Assembly: GCA_015069165.1 (NCBI GenBank)
Contig: SVJD01000014.1
Span: 1 to 46,430, forward strand
Length of the DNA stretch: 46,430 nucleotides
From: Oscillospiraceae bacterium
GTDB taxonomy: Bacteria; Bacillota; Clostridia; UBA1212; UBA1255
Direction: 5' to 3'
A model generated the notes under the pieces. That model saw only the letters and a list, made by a program, of their open reading frames with translations, was not told the DNA's origin and searched no databases. A program made the translations under genes and the position numbers. Position 1 is the first letter of the stretch. Every line of letters starts with the position of its first letter. This document shows positions 7,758-16,216 of this stretch, piece after piece.

Positions 7758-9980
7758 ATGGCAAAGAAGAAAACTGACAACGACATAAAAGAAAATATAT
7801 TGCCCGAAAGTCCCTGCATTGAGCAGCACATTACAGATACATTAGAAGAAAACTATATGCCTTATGCAATGAGCGTAATAGTTTCCCGTGCTATTCCGGA
7901 GATTGACGGTTTGAAGCCTTCGCACAGAAAGCTTCTCTATACTATGTATAAAAAAGGTCTTATAAGCGGAAGCCGTACTAAGTCGGCCAATATCGTAGGT
8001 GAAACAATGAAACTTAACCCTCACGGCGATATGGCAATTTACGAAACAATGGTGCGTATGACAAGAGATCACAGCGCACTTTTGCATCCGTATGTAGACT
8101 CTAAAGGTAACTTCGGTAAACATTATTCCAGAGATATGGCATTTGCTGCACCGCGTTACACAGAGGCGAAGCTCGAAAAAATCTGCGAAGAACTTTTTAA
8201 AGATATTGATAAAGATACGGTTGATTTTGTCGATAACTATGACGGCGAAATGAAAGAGCCTACTTTACTTCCGGTTACATTTCCGACAATTCTTGTTAAC
8301 CCGAATCAAGGTGTGGCAGTAGGTATGGCAACCAATATTTGCAGTTTTAACTTACACGAAGTTTGTGATGCTACTTGTGCATATATAGATAACAAACAAG
8401 CAGATTTGCTTCAATATATTACAGCACCTGACTTTTCTACCGGCGGTACAGTTATTTACACAAAAAAGATTCTTGAAAGTATAATCGAATCAGGCAGAGG
8501 AAGCGTGAAAATTCGCGGAAAGTACAGATTTGACAAGAAAAGCAACTGCGTAGAAATATTTGAAATTCCGTACAGTACAACTTCCGAAGCTATAATGGAA
8601 GAAATAATCAAAGTCGTAAAAGAAGGTAAAATCAAGGACATACTTGATGTTCGTGATGAAACTGACTTGAGTGGTTTGAAAATTACAATCGACATCAGAA
8701 AATCCGCAGATGCAGAAGAAATTATGAACAAGCTTTATAAATTTACTTCTTTGGAGTCATCTTTTGCTTGTAACTTTAACGTGCTTATTAACGGAAGACC
8801 TAATGTTCTCGGAGTAAGAAGTCTTATTGATGAATGGCTTAAATTCAGAATGAGTTGTATAAAAAGACAACTTGCGTATGAAATCAAACAGAAAAAAGAC
8901 AGACTTCATTTATTAAAAGGCTTGGATAAAATCCTTTTGGACATCGACAAAGCAATTAAAATTATACGTGAAACGGAACATGACGACCTTGTTATTCCTA
9001 ACTTGATGTGGGGCTTTGGAATAGACGAGATTCAAGCGAATTTTATTGCAGAAATCAAATTGCGTAACTTAAATAAAGAATATATCTTAAATAAATTAGC
9101 TGAAATCGAAAGATTGCTTAAAGATATTGAAGATATGGAAGATATGCTTAATAAAGACAACAGAATTAAAACAAGGATTAAGCATGAACTTCGCGCAATT
9201 GAGAAAAAGTATGCAAGAGATCGTCTTACAGATGTAATAAACGAAGAGGAAGTAACTGTTATTACAACGGAGCATTTGATTGAAGAGTATAATCTCAAAA
9301 TATTCCTCACAAAAGACGGATATATAAAGAAAATTCCTCTTACTGCACTTCGCTCTTCACCGGAGCAGAAACTTAAAGAGGGCGACATTATCATTCAGGA
9401 AGCAGAATGGCACAACAAATCAGAAATTATTTTTGTTTCTGATAAGCAGGCAGTGTACAAGATGAAGATTCACGAATTACCTGATTGTAAAGCCGGCGCG
9501 TTGGGAGATTACTTGCAGAATGTTCTCGGACTTGAAAATGATGAGCATATAGTGTATTTTATTGTAACGGACGATTATGCAGGCGAAATTTTGTTTGCGT
9601 ACGAAAACGGAAAAGTTTCGAGAGTGCCGCTTTCGGTATACGAAACGAAAAACAACAGAAAGAAACTTATAAATGCATACGGCAGTGCATCTCCGCTTGT
9701 TGATGTTTTGTTTATAAAAGAAGAGATTGAAGTTGCATTGTGCAGCAGTAATGACAGGATTCTTGTTATGAATTCTTCTCTTGTACCGCTCAAAACAACA
9801 AAGAGTACACAAGGTGTTCAAGTGCTTAAGCTTAAAAAGGATTATAAACTTAAATATATGAAGCAAGCAGACAGTTGCGGCTTTGCTGATTATAAAGTTT
9901 ACAGGACAAAGAACATACCGATTGCCGGCAGCTTCATAAAAGATGCAGATAAGCCGGGAGAGCAACTGACATTATTTTAA
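7758..9980 (+). CDS. parC: DNA topoisomerase IV subunit A (GyrA/ParC family)
   Basis: Breakage-reunion subunit (740 residues). The N-terminus carries LEENYMPYAMSVIVSRAIPEIDGLKPSHRK, the helix-turn-helix region with NPHGDMAIYETMVRM, and catalytic Tyr134 in AAPRYTEAKL; the tower and coiled-coil region runs to about residue 490. The C-terminal domain (about 500-740) is shorter than a full GyrA beta-pinwheel, which fits ParC, whose C-terminal domains are variable. ATG 7758 is 8 bases after the parE stop, with GAGGTG upstream; a GTG at 7746 overlaps the parE stop and is less likely. It forms an operon with parE and probably the PHP gene. Codon use matches its neighbours, with no sign of transfer. 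Confidence 0.85.
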   Translation: MAKKKTDNDIKENILPESPCIEQHITDTLEENYMPYAMSVIVSRAIPEIDGLKPSHRKLLYTMYKKGLISGSRTKSANIVGETMKLNPHGDMAIYETMVRMTRDHSALLHPYVDSKGNFGKHYSRDMAFAAPRYTEAKLEKICEELFKDIDKDTVDFVDNYDGEMKEPTLLPVTFPTILVNPNQGVAVGMATNICSFNLHEVCDATCAYIDNKQADLLQYITAPDFSTGGTVIYTKKILESIIESGRGSVKIRGKYRFDKKSNCVEIFEIPYSTTSEAIMEEIIKVVKEGKIKDILDVRDETDLSGLKITIDIRKSADAEEIMNKLYKFTSLESSFACNFNVLINGRPNVLGVRSLIDEWLKFRMSCIKRQLAYEIKQKKDRLHLLKGLDKILLDIDKAIKIIRETEHDDLVIPNLMWGFGIDEIQANFIAEIKLRNLNKEYILNKLAEIERLLKDIEDMEDMLNKDNRIKTRIKHELRAIEKKYARDRLTDVINEEEVTVITTEHLIEEYNLKIFLTKDGYIKKIPLTALRSSPEQKLKEGDIIIQEAEWHNKSEIIFVSDKQAVYKMKIHELPDCKAGALGDYLQNVLGLENDEHIVYFIVTDDYAGEILFAYENGKVSRVPLSVYETKNNRKKLINAYGSASPLVDVLFIKEEIEVALCSSNDRILVMNSSLVPLKTTKSTQGVQVLKLKKDYKLKYMKQADSCGFADYKVYRTKNIPIAGSFIKDADKPGEQLTLF

Positions 9981-10021
9981 GGATAACCAAATTAATATAT
10001 TATAAAACCGGAGGTTTAATT

Positions 10022-11209
10022 ATGAACAAAGAACAGTTAATTGAAAGACTTAATGACGCTGACGTTAACGTGCGTCTCGAATCATTAAGACAGCTTATGG
10101 CAATGATTAAAGCAGGTGAAATCGAAGCACCGAAACAGGGAAATGATGTAAACAATCACATTCATACAACTTTCTCTTTTTCACCTTATTCACCTACAAA
10201 AGCAGTTTGGATGGCATATAATGCAGGACTTCAAACAGCAGGCATTATGGACCACGATTCACTCAGCGGTGCAAGAGAGTTCATTGAAGCAGGTAAAATA
10301 GTAGGTATTCTTACAACCATCGGTGTAGAGTGCAGAGTAAACATGAAAAACACTCCTTTGGGAGATAAAAGAATCAACAACCCTGACCAGAAGGGTATAG
10401 CATACTGCACAATGCACGGTGTACCGCACCAACACATTGATGAAGTAGTAAATTTCTTCAAACCTTATGTTGCAAGAAGAAATGAGCGTAACCGCAAAAT
10501 GATTGATAAAATAAACGAACTTACAGCACCTTACGGCATCAAAACAGATTTCGACAAAGATGTAGTTCCGCTTTCTGAATTCGCTAACGGCGGAAGCATT
10601 ACAGAGCGTCACTTGCTTTTCGCACTTTCTAAAAAAATTACAGAAAGATTCGGAAAAGGTGAGGCAGTTGTAAAATTCCTTACAGAGGATATGGGTATCT
10701 CTGTAAGCGGTAAAATTCAAGGATTCCTTATGGATTCTGAAAATGTAAACTACGAATACGACCTTCTCGGCGCATTAAAGAGTAATCTTGTGGAGAAGTT
10801 CTATATTGATGCAGACGTTGAATGTCCCGATGTAACAGAAATGATTGCTTTGGCTGCAAAAATTAACGCATTCTCAGCATACGCATACTTGGGCGATGTG
10901 GGCGATTCAGTAACAGGCGACAAGAAAACACAGAAATTCGAAGACGATTACATTGATTTACTTTTCGATGTAATCAAAGACTTGAAGTTCAAAGCAGTTA
11001 CATATATGCCTTCAAGAAATACAATGGAGCAGCTCCGCAGAATCCGTTCTATGTGTGATAAGTATGGCTTCTTCCAAATCAGCGGTGAGGATATTAACTC
11101 TCCTCGTCAGTCATTTATTTGTGAAGCTCAAAGAAACCCTGAATTTGCAAATCTTTACGAGTCAACAATGACGTTGATTCGTCACGAAGCGGAGAACAGC
11201 ACAATTTAA
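10022..11209 (+). CDS. PHP-domain metal-dependent phosphoesterase
   Basis: A 395-residue cytoplasmic protein with the PHP metal-binding motifs: NNHIHTTFSFSPYSP (HxH near residues 42-44), GIMDHDSLSGAREF (D-H-D near 74-76) and GVECRVN. PHP domains occur in TrpH-like phosphoesterases, histidinol phosphatase and polymerase III exonucleases; this one has no polymerase part and is longer than TrpH (about 280), so its substrate is unknown. Its GGAGG lies 7 bases before ATG 10022. It begins 41 bases after parC with no terminator between, so it is probably cotranscribed with the topoisomerase genes, though no functional link is evident. Confidence 0.72.
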   Translation: MNKEQLIERLNDADVNVRLESLRQLMAMIKAGEIEAPKQGNDVNNHIHTTFSFSPYSPTKAVWMAYNAGLQTAGIMDHDSLSGAREFIEAGKIVGILTTIGVECRVNMKNTPLGDKRINNPDQKGIAYCTMHGVPHQHIDEVVNFFKPYVARRNERNRKMIDKINELTAPYGIKTDFDKDVVPLSEFANGGSITERHLLFALSKKITERFGKGEAVVKFLTEDMGISVSGKIQGFLMDSENVNYEYDLLGALKSNLVEKFYIDADVECPDVTEMIALAAKINAFSAYAYLGDVGDSVTGDKKTQKFEDDYIDLLFDVIKDLKFKAVTYMPSRNTMEQLRRIRSMCDKYGFFQISGEDINSPRQSFICEAQRNPEFANLYESTMTLIRHEAENSTI

Positions 11210-11238
11210 TGACGGGTAAATGTTAAGGAAAAATTTTC

Positions 11239-11267
11239 TTGACATTGTTTCTTGCATAGGGTATTGT
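11239..11267 (+). promoter_or_regulatory. sigma-A promoter of the secreted CHAP protein
   Basis: TTGACA at 11239-11244, a 17-bp spacer and TATTGT at 11262-11267, followed by AAGGAGG at 11277-11283 and ATG 11291. The leader is very short, about 15-20 bases. Confidence 0.7.
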
Positions 11268-11290
11268 CTTCCTATAAAGGAGGACGCTCT

Positions 11291-14149
11291 ATGAAAAGAA
11301 TACTTAAAAGAATTATAAGCTTGAGCCTGGCAGTTATGCTTTGCGGTACAATGTTTGTAATACCTTCGGGTATTAGTGTTGTAGAAGCCGCAAAAGTTAG
11401 CTATACAGGCTCAAGTTCATTTATGTCAGGTAAATATTATACGCAACTGACAAATGTTGATGTTACAAACAATCCGAGAACCAATATTGTTAATATTGCA
11501 AAATCACAGCTCGGATATCAGGAAGGAAATGCACTCGGTGATTATTCAGGACTCGTACTTGGAGCAAATAACTTTACTGAATACGGACTTTGGTACACAC
11601 AGCATACTAATCCCGGATATAACTATGCAGGAGCACAGTGGTGTGCCATGTTTGTATCTTGGTGTGCTTATGTAGCAGGAATTACATCTGATATAGTTTA
11701 TTACCATTCTTACACAGAAACACAATGGGGTAAATTCAGAGATCAAGGAAGATCTTATACTTGGGAACAAGTTCAAGCTGGGGAATACACTCCTATCGCA
11801 GGAGATATTGTATACTTCCTTTCTGCAAGCAGCGCAACAAATGATTCGAGAACTGTAAACCACGTTGGTATTGTAACAGAATTTACAAAGGACAAAGTAA
11901 TGCATACCGTTGAAGGAAATGCATCATCGACAGAGTTTACAACAAACGGCGGTTGCGTAACATCAAGAACTTATGACCCTTCAACTACATACGTTGCTTA
12001 TGTTTGTAATCCTAATTACAGTAATGTTGCTGCAGGCGAGCCTGACCCTATAATAGTAGATGGTGATTTCATTCCGGCAAGTATGCAGGCTGTTGTTTTT
12101 GATGCTGAATTTTACGCGGCAAATAACCCGGACGTTGTTAATGCTTTAGGAAGCGGAAGGGATGCACTTTACAGACATTTTATCAATTTTGGTGTTTCAG
12201 AAGGCCGTAGAGGAAGCCCGATATTTTCAGTAAAAGATTTTGTTACTAAAAATGATAACGTGAATGTTTTGTATGGCGGAATAAGTCCGAATTACAAAGC
12301 TGCCATGATTTATTTCTGTGAAACGGCAGCGTTTAATGATACCTTAACGTATCATACAGCAACTCCGGAGAATATGGGGTTGAGTTTTACTGCAAAAATT
12401 GCGCTTACTAATGCAGATCTCAATTTTTCTCTCAGTGATACAGACGTAATTGCGTATACTCCGAGTACTGCCGATGCACAAGTTTATACTTTTGAAAGAC
12501 AGTCCGACGGCACTTACAAAGGTATAAACAAAAAGAACGGTTATGTTCTTCAAATTGCATCAAATTCTAAAGCTTCCGGAACAAATGTAATAATCGGTGC
12601 AGATACGGGAGCAGCAACTCAAAGATGGAATTTCTATAAAAACTATGACGGTACATATATTCTTCAAAACGTATGTGCACCGGCTTGTGTTGTAAGTGTA
12701 TCTGCGAACGCACCGGCTTCGGGTGATTCTATAATTCTCAGCAAATACGGACATAAAGCAGCACAACAATTTAAACTTATATCTCCTGATCTTGTTTCGG
12801 GAAGCGATATGAATGTTTGGATTGGTGCTTTACCTACTTACGGAGCTTTTACTGCAGCCGGCTACAATAAGTGGACATATTTTCTACACATGGGAACAGG
12901 TGGAGAAAATAACGCTATGACACATTCTATAGGCACATTTGATTGGTCGAAATATTCTAAAGTAGTTATAAGTTACGGTAATGATCCCGGAGCCGGTGCA
13001 CTTGGTACATTAAATTTAAAAACTACATCAGGTACAGTTGTAGCATCAAAAGTTATAACACCTGCTAAAGGTTGGAAAGCGACAACAACTGTGGAATTTG
13101 ACATTACGTCTTTTACAAGCGGTGAAGAACTTTTCCTTAACTACGTTAATGATGCACCAAACGGAATACTTATCACTAAAATTAAATATGTAGTACCGGG
13201 ATTGGAAATTGTACCGTATGATGGTCCGATTGATGAACCGATAACTGAGCCTACAATAGACGGAGGTATGTTGCATCTTGCAAATGCAATAGATGCGGTG
13301 TTACTCGTAAAAAAAGATTCCTTTGAAGCGGGCGGATTTACAAATCCGATAATCAAAGCAGAATTTGACAATGAAACATACGAATTGTTGCCTAATGTTT
13401 CTGCTGTTGACGGCGTAGATTGCTATGCATTTACATTTAAAAATGTGCCTATACAAAGAATGAATGATAGTATTTCTGCAATTTTATATGCCGAAAAAGA
13501 CGGAGAAGTATGTGCGAGTGAAAGTTATGAATTCAGTGTTGCAAGTTATGCGTATGAGCAATTAAGAACAACAACTGATTCCAAATTAAAAACGTTGCTT
13601 GTAGATTTGATTAATTACGGTTCTTATGCACAGCTTTATACTAAGTATAACAGCCAAAATCTTGTTAATGCAGCTTTGACAACAGAGCAAGCTGCTTGGG
13701 GAACACAGACATTGAGAGAATTGGTTAGTGCAGAATCAAAACCTGCCACTGCAGGCGATGCAGAGTGGACACGACTTGGCTTGATTATAGAAAGTAAAGT
13801 TGACCTTATGGGATATTTCAGCATACCCACAGCAATGACAGGCGTAACCGTAAGAGCGACTGACTCAGATGGTAACCTGATTAGCATAATCAGAGATTTC
13901 GAAGAAACTCAAGGCGCTAACGGTGTGAAAAACATGAGTTTTGTTTTCGATAAATTGACGGCGAAAAACATGAGTGATGTTGTAGGGTTTACTGTATATA
14001 ATTCACAGGGAGTAAATATAAGCGGACAATATTTATTCAGTATAGAATCTGCTGCACAGAAAAACCAAAACTCTACGAATGCGGAGCTTGCTGACTTCTT
14101 AAAAGCAATGATGATGTACGGCGATTCTGCTCGCGCTTATGAGGGATAA
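11291..14149 (+). CDS. secreted multidomain protein: CHAP peptidase/amidase, ricin-type lectin
   Basis: A 952-residue exported protein. The signal peptide is residues 1 to about 33 (basic start, hydrophobic core, cleavage near VEA-A). A CHAP-like cysteine hydrolase domain covers about 65-240, with catalytic Cys118 in QWCAMFVSWCA and His191 in NHVGIV. A short motif at 268-310 (FDAEFYAANNPDV...GVSEGRRG) is of a kind seen in secreted proteins. A ricin-B-like beta-trefoil (about 365-515, ATQRW motif) is followed by a beta-sandwich-like region (about 520-640) that may bind carbohydrate. The last 300 residues resemble C-terminal domains of other clostridial secreted proteins (LVDLINYGSYAQLY). Likely role: hydrolysis or binding of cell-wall or glycan material outside the cell. 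ATG 11291 was chosen over an upstream in-frame codon because of AAGGAGG and the signal peptide. Its own promoter and terminator make it monocistronic. Confidence 0.8.
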   Translation: MKRILKRIISLSLAVMLCGTMFVIPSGISVVEAAKVSYTGSSSFMSGKYYTQLTNVDVTNNPRTNIVNIAKSQLGYQEGNALGDYSGLVLGANNFTEYGLWYTQHTNPGYNYAGAQWCAMFVSWCAYVAGITSDIVYYHSYTETQWGKFRDQGRSYTWEQVQAGEYTPIAGDIVYFLSASSATNDSRTVNHVGIVTEFTKDKVMHTVEGNASSTEFTTNGGCVTSRTYDPSTTYVAYVCNPNYSNVAAGEPDPIIVDGDFIPASMQAVVFDAEFYAANNPDVVNALGSGRDALYRHFINFGVSEGRRGSPIFSVKDFVTKNDNVNVLYGGISPNYKAAMIYFCETAAFNDTLTYHTATPENMGLSFTAKIALTNADLNFSLSDTDVIAYTPSTADAQVYTFERQSDGTYKGINKKNGYVLQIASNSKASGTNVIIGADTGAATQRWNFYKNYDGTYILQNVCAPACVVSVSANAPASGDSIILSKYGHKAAQQFKLISPDLVSGSDMNVWIGALPTYGAFTAAGYNKWTYFLHMGTGGENNAMTHSIGTFDWSKYSKVVISYGNDPGAGALGTLNLKTTSGTVVASKVITPAKGWKATTTVEFDITSFTSGEELFLNYVNDAPNGILITKIKYVVPGLEIVPYDGPIDEPITEPTIDGGMLHLANAIDAVLLVKKDSFEAGGFTNPIIKAEFDNETYELLPNVSAVDGVDCYAFTFKNVPIQRMNDSISAILYAEKDGEVCASESYEFSVASYAYEQLRTTTDSKLKTLLVDLINYGSYAQLYTKYNSQNLVNAALTTEQAAWGTQTLRELVSAESKPATAGDAEWTRLGLIIESKVDLMGYFSIPTAMTGVTVRATDSDGNLISIIRDFEETQGANGVKNMSFVFDKLTAKNMSDVVGFTVYNSQGVNISGQYLFSIESAAQKNQNSTNAELADFLKAMMMYGDSARAYEG

Positions 14150-14162
14150 TTAAAATTTATAA

Positions 14163-14206
14163 AGAGAGTATAGATTGGCTTTTTGCAAAATCTGTACTCT
14201 TTTTTT
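14163..14206 (+). terminator. Rho-independent terminator after the CHAP gene
   Basis: AGAGAGTATAGATT pairs with AATCTGTACTCT (one G-T pair), followed by six to seven T to 14206. Confidence 0.8.
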
Positions 14207-14220
14207 CAATAAACTTATTA

Positions 14221-14248
14221 TTGATTTTTAAGTTTCAAATATGTATAA
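14221..14248 (+). promoter_or_regulatory. promoter of xpt
   Basis: TTGATT at 14221-14226, a 16-bp spacer and a perfect TATAAT at 14243-14248. The start point would be near 14255, the first base of the hairpin listed next. Confidence 0.6.
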
Positions 14249-14254
14249 TTACCG

Positions 14255-14296
14255 CATACCAAATATGGGAAAAACTTTCATATTTGGTATATTTTT
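14255..14296 (+). terminator. hairpin at the 5' end of the xpt transcript (terminator-like)
   Basis: A perfect 12-bp inverted repeat (ATACCAAATATG at 14255-14266, CATATTTGGTAT at 14278-14289) with an 11-nt loop and ATTTTTT after it. It has terminator form but lies between the promoter and the start codon. It could be an attenuator or a 5' stabilising hairpin. I looked for the purine riboswitch core in this leader and did not find it. Confidence 0.55.
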
Positions 14297-14325
14297 TACA
14301 TTCAAAATATTTCGAGGTAATTATC

Positions 14326-14898
14326 ATGAAAAGTCTTGAAGAAAAAATAATTAAATATGGTGTTGTAAGAGACGGGAATGTTTTAAAGGTGGACAGCTTT
14401 CTCAATCACCAAATGGATATTAGCTTGTTTAACGAAATAGGTAAGGAATTTCACAGACTTTACAAAGATGAAAACATCACAAAAATTGTCACAATAGAGG
14501 CTTCTGGTATTGGTGTTGCATGTATTGCAGCCCAATATTTTAATGTTCCCGTTGTGTTTGCAAAAAAGAGTAAGACTTCAAATCTGACCGGAGATGTGTA
14601 TCAAGGTCGGATTTATTCATTTACACATCAATGTTTTACGGATATTTATATTAAAAAATCTTACATAAACGAAGATGATAACATACTTATTATTGATGAT
14701 TTTTTAGCAATGGGCGGCGCGTTAGACGGGCTTATTCAAATTGTGGATGAAGCAGGTGCTAAACTTGCCGGTGCCGGCATTGTTATAGAAAAAGGCTTTC
14801 AAGGCGGCGGAGATTTGATTCGTTCAAAAGGTGTACGTGTGGAATCTCTTGCAATCATAGAAAGCATGAATGACGGAGAACTTGTATTTCGTCACTGA
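14326..14898 (+). CDS. xpt: xanthine phosphoribosyltransferase
   Basis: A 190-residue cytoplasmic type I phosphoribosyltransferase that makes XMP from xanthine and PRPP. The PRPP-binding motif ILIIDDFLAMGGAL lies near residues 122-136. The N-terminus (MKSLEEKIIKYGVV...LKVDSFLNHQMD) and VTIEASGIGVA also match Xpt, and the length fits the family (about 190-195). ATG 14326 is preceded by CGAGGT; the in-frame extension upstream runs through the leader hairpin and is not credible. It precedes the nucleoside uptake genes, with a weak hairpin between, which supports a joint purine-salvage role. Confidence 0.88.
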   Translation: MKSLEEKIIKYGVVRDGNVLKVDSFLNHQMDISLFNEIGKEFHRLYKDENITKIVTIEASGIGVACIAAQYFNVPVVFAKKSKTSNLTGDVYQGRIYSFTHQCFTDIYIKKSYINEDDNILIIDDFLAMGGALDGLIQIVDEAGAKLAGAGIVIEKGFQGGGDLIRSKGVRVESLAIIESMNDGELVFRH

Positions 14899-14906
14899 TT
14901 ATACTG

Positions 14907-14937
14907 ATGTAAATTTTATTTACATAAATTTTTTTTT
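14907..14937 (+). terminator. weak AT-rich terminator after xpt
   Basis: An 8-bp stem ATGTAAAT/ATTTACAT (14907-14914, 14918-14925) with a 3-nt loop, followed by a T run (929-937). The stem has few G-C pairs, so some read-through into the transporter genes is likely. Confidence 0.5.
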
Positions 14938-14960
14938 ACCGAAAGGTAGGAGGTATTTTA

Positions 14961-16196
14961 ATGAAAAAGGTTTTATCATTGGTACTCGCTTTGGTATTGT
15001 GTTTTTCACTCGTTGCTTGCAACGGCACAAATACTGATGACGAAAAGTTCCTCGTAGGAGCAATTTATATTAACGGACAGAACGATACAGCCGGATATAC
15101 TTATGCTCACCATTCAGGAATCACAAAAGCAATGGAGCAACTTGGTATGGACAAGTCTCAGCTCAAAATTGTTGACAATGTTGCTGAAGATGATGCGGCA
15201 GTAACACAAGCTATCGACACACTTGCATCACAAGGATGTAAATTGATTATCGGTATCAGCTTCGGCTATCTTAATGCTATGCAAGATGCAGCAGAAAAAG
15301 AACAATATAAAGATATTATTTTCAGTCATGCAACAGGTTATCTTTCAAACGAGACAAACTTCAACAACTATTTCGGCAGAATTTATCAAGCTCGTTACCT
15401 TGCAGGTATTGCAGCAGGTATGAAATCTTTGGAGCTTAATAATAACAATATCGGTTATGTTGCTGCTTACGGTACTGAATATGCTGAAACTTGCAGCGGA
15501 ATTAACGGTTTTGCTCTTGGTGTTCAGTCAGTAAACCCCAATGCAAAAGTTTACGTAAGTAAGATCAACAACTGGGCAGATGAAGCTAAAGAGCGCCAAA
15601 TAGCAGAAAATCTCATCGATAATTACAACTGCGGTGTTATAGCACAGCACTGTGACAGTGCACAACCTCAGATTGCTGCACAAGAAAAGAACGCTTTCGG
15701 TTGCGGATATAACTCAGATATGACAGCACAGGCACCTAAAGCTCATCTTACAGCTCCCGTTTGGAACTGGGATGTTTACTATAAACTCGCTATTGAGACA
15801 GCTATGAATACTCCTTCTGAATTTATGTCAAAAGTAGGTATTTACTACGGCGGTCTCAAAGAAGGTTTCGTAGATATCGCTCCTCTTACAGATAACTGTG
15901 CAGAAGGCACAAAGACTGTTGTTGATGCAGTTAAAGCAATGATGATAAACGGTGAGTGGGACGTATTTACAAATGTTAAACTTTCAATTGATAAAGACGG
16001 AAACATCACAAAAACAGAAGGCGCTTTGTTGGATAACGAAGGTCACGAAGTTATTTCAGCAGATGGAAATACATATTACGTTCATAATGATGCAGGAGCA
16101 CTTGAAGCTGTTGAAGGCGGTAAATCTGCACAAGACGGAGTAATCAAAGGTTCTATGGACTACTATGTAGCAGGCGTAGAAGAAATTAACGGTTAA
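14961..16196 (+). CDS. BMP-family nucleoside-binding lipoprotein
   Basis: Substrate-binding protein of an ABC importer (411 residues), anchored by a lipid on the cysteine of the lipobox LVAC near residue 20 after a typical signal peptide. The body has the two-lobe periplasmic-binding fold of the BMP/Med/PnrA family: GAIYINGQNDTAGYTYAHHSGI, an IIGISFGYLNAM strand-helix segment, and FGRIYQARYLAGIAAG. Family members bind purine nucleosides. AGGAGG lies upstream of ATG 14961. The ATPase gene follows after 20 bases. With xpt upstream, the likely ligand is a purine nucleoside such as guanosine or inosine, though this is inferred. Confidence 0.85.
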   Translation: MKKVLSLVLALVLCFSLVACNGTNTDDEKFLVGAIYINGQNDTAGYTYAHHSGITKAMEQLGMDKSQLKIVDNVAEDDAAVTQAIDTLASQGCKLIIGISFGYLNAMQDAAEKEQYKDIIFSHATGYLSNETNFNNYFGRIYQARYLAGIAAGMKSLELNNNNIGYVAAYGTEYAETCSGINGFALGVQSVNPNAKVYVSKINNWADEAKERQIAENLIDNYNCGVIAQHCDSAQPQIAAQEKNAFGCGYNSDMTAQAPKAHLTAPVWNWDVYYKLAIETAMNTPSEFMSKVGIYYGGLKEGFVDIAPLTDNCAEGTKTVVDAVKAMMINGEWDVFTNVKLSIDKDGNITKTEGALLDNEGHEVISADGNTYYVHNDAGALEAVEGGKSAQDGVIKGSMDYYVAGVEEING

Positions 16197-16216
16197 TTTT
16201 TTATAAAGGATCAGAC

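Noticed and set aside
9477-9965. Antisense frame of 162 codons within parC
   Set aside because: It is a shadow of a clearly coding gene, with no binding site or recognisable protein.
14213-14325. Purine riboswitch in front of xpt
   Set aside because: The conserved core sequences of the aptamer are absent and the predicted transcript has only the hairpin before the start region.
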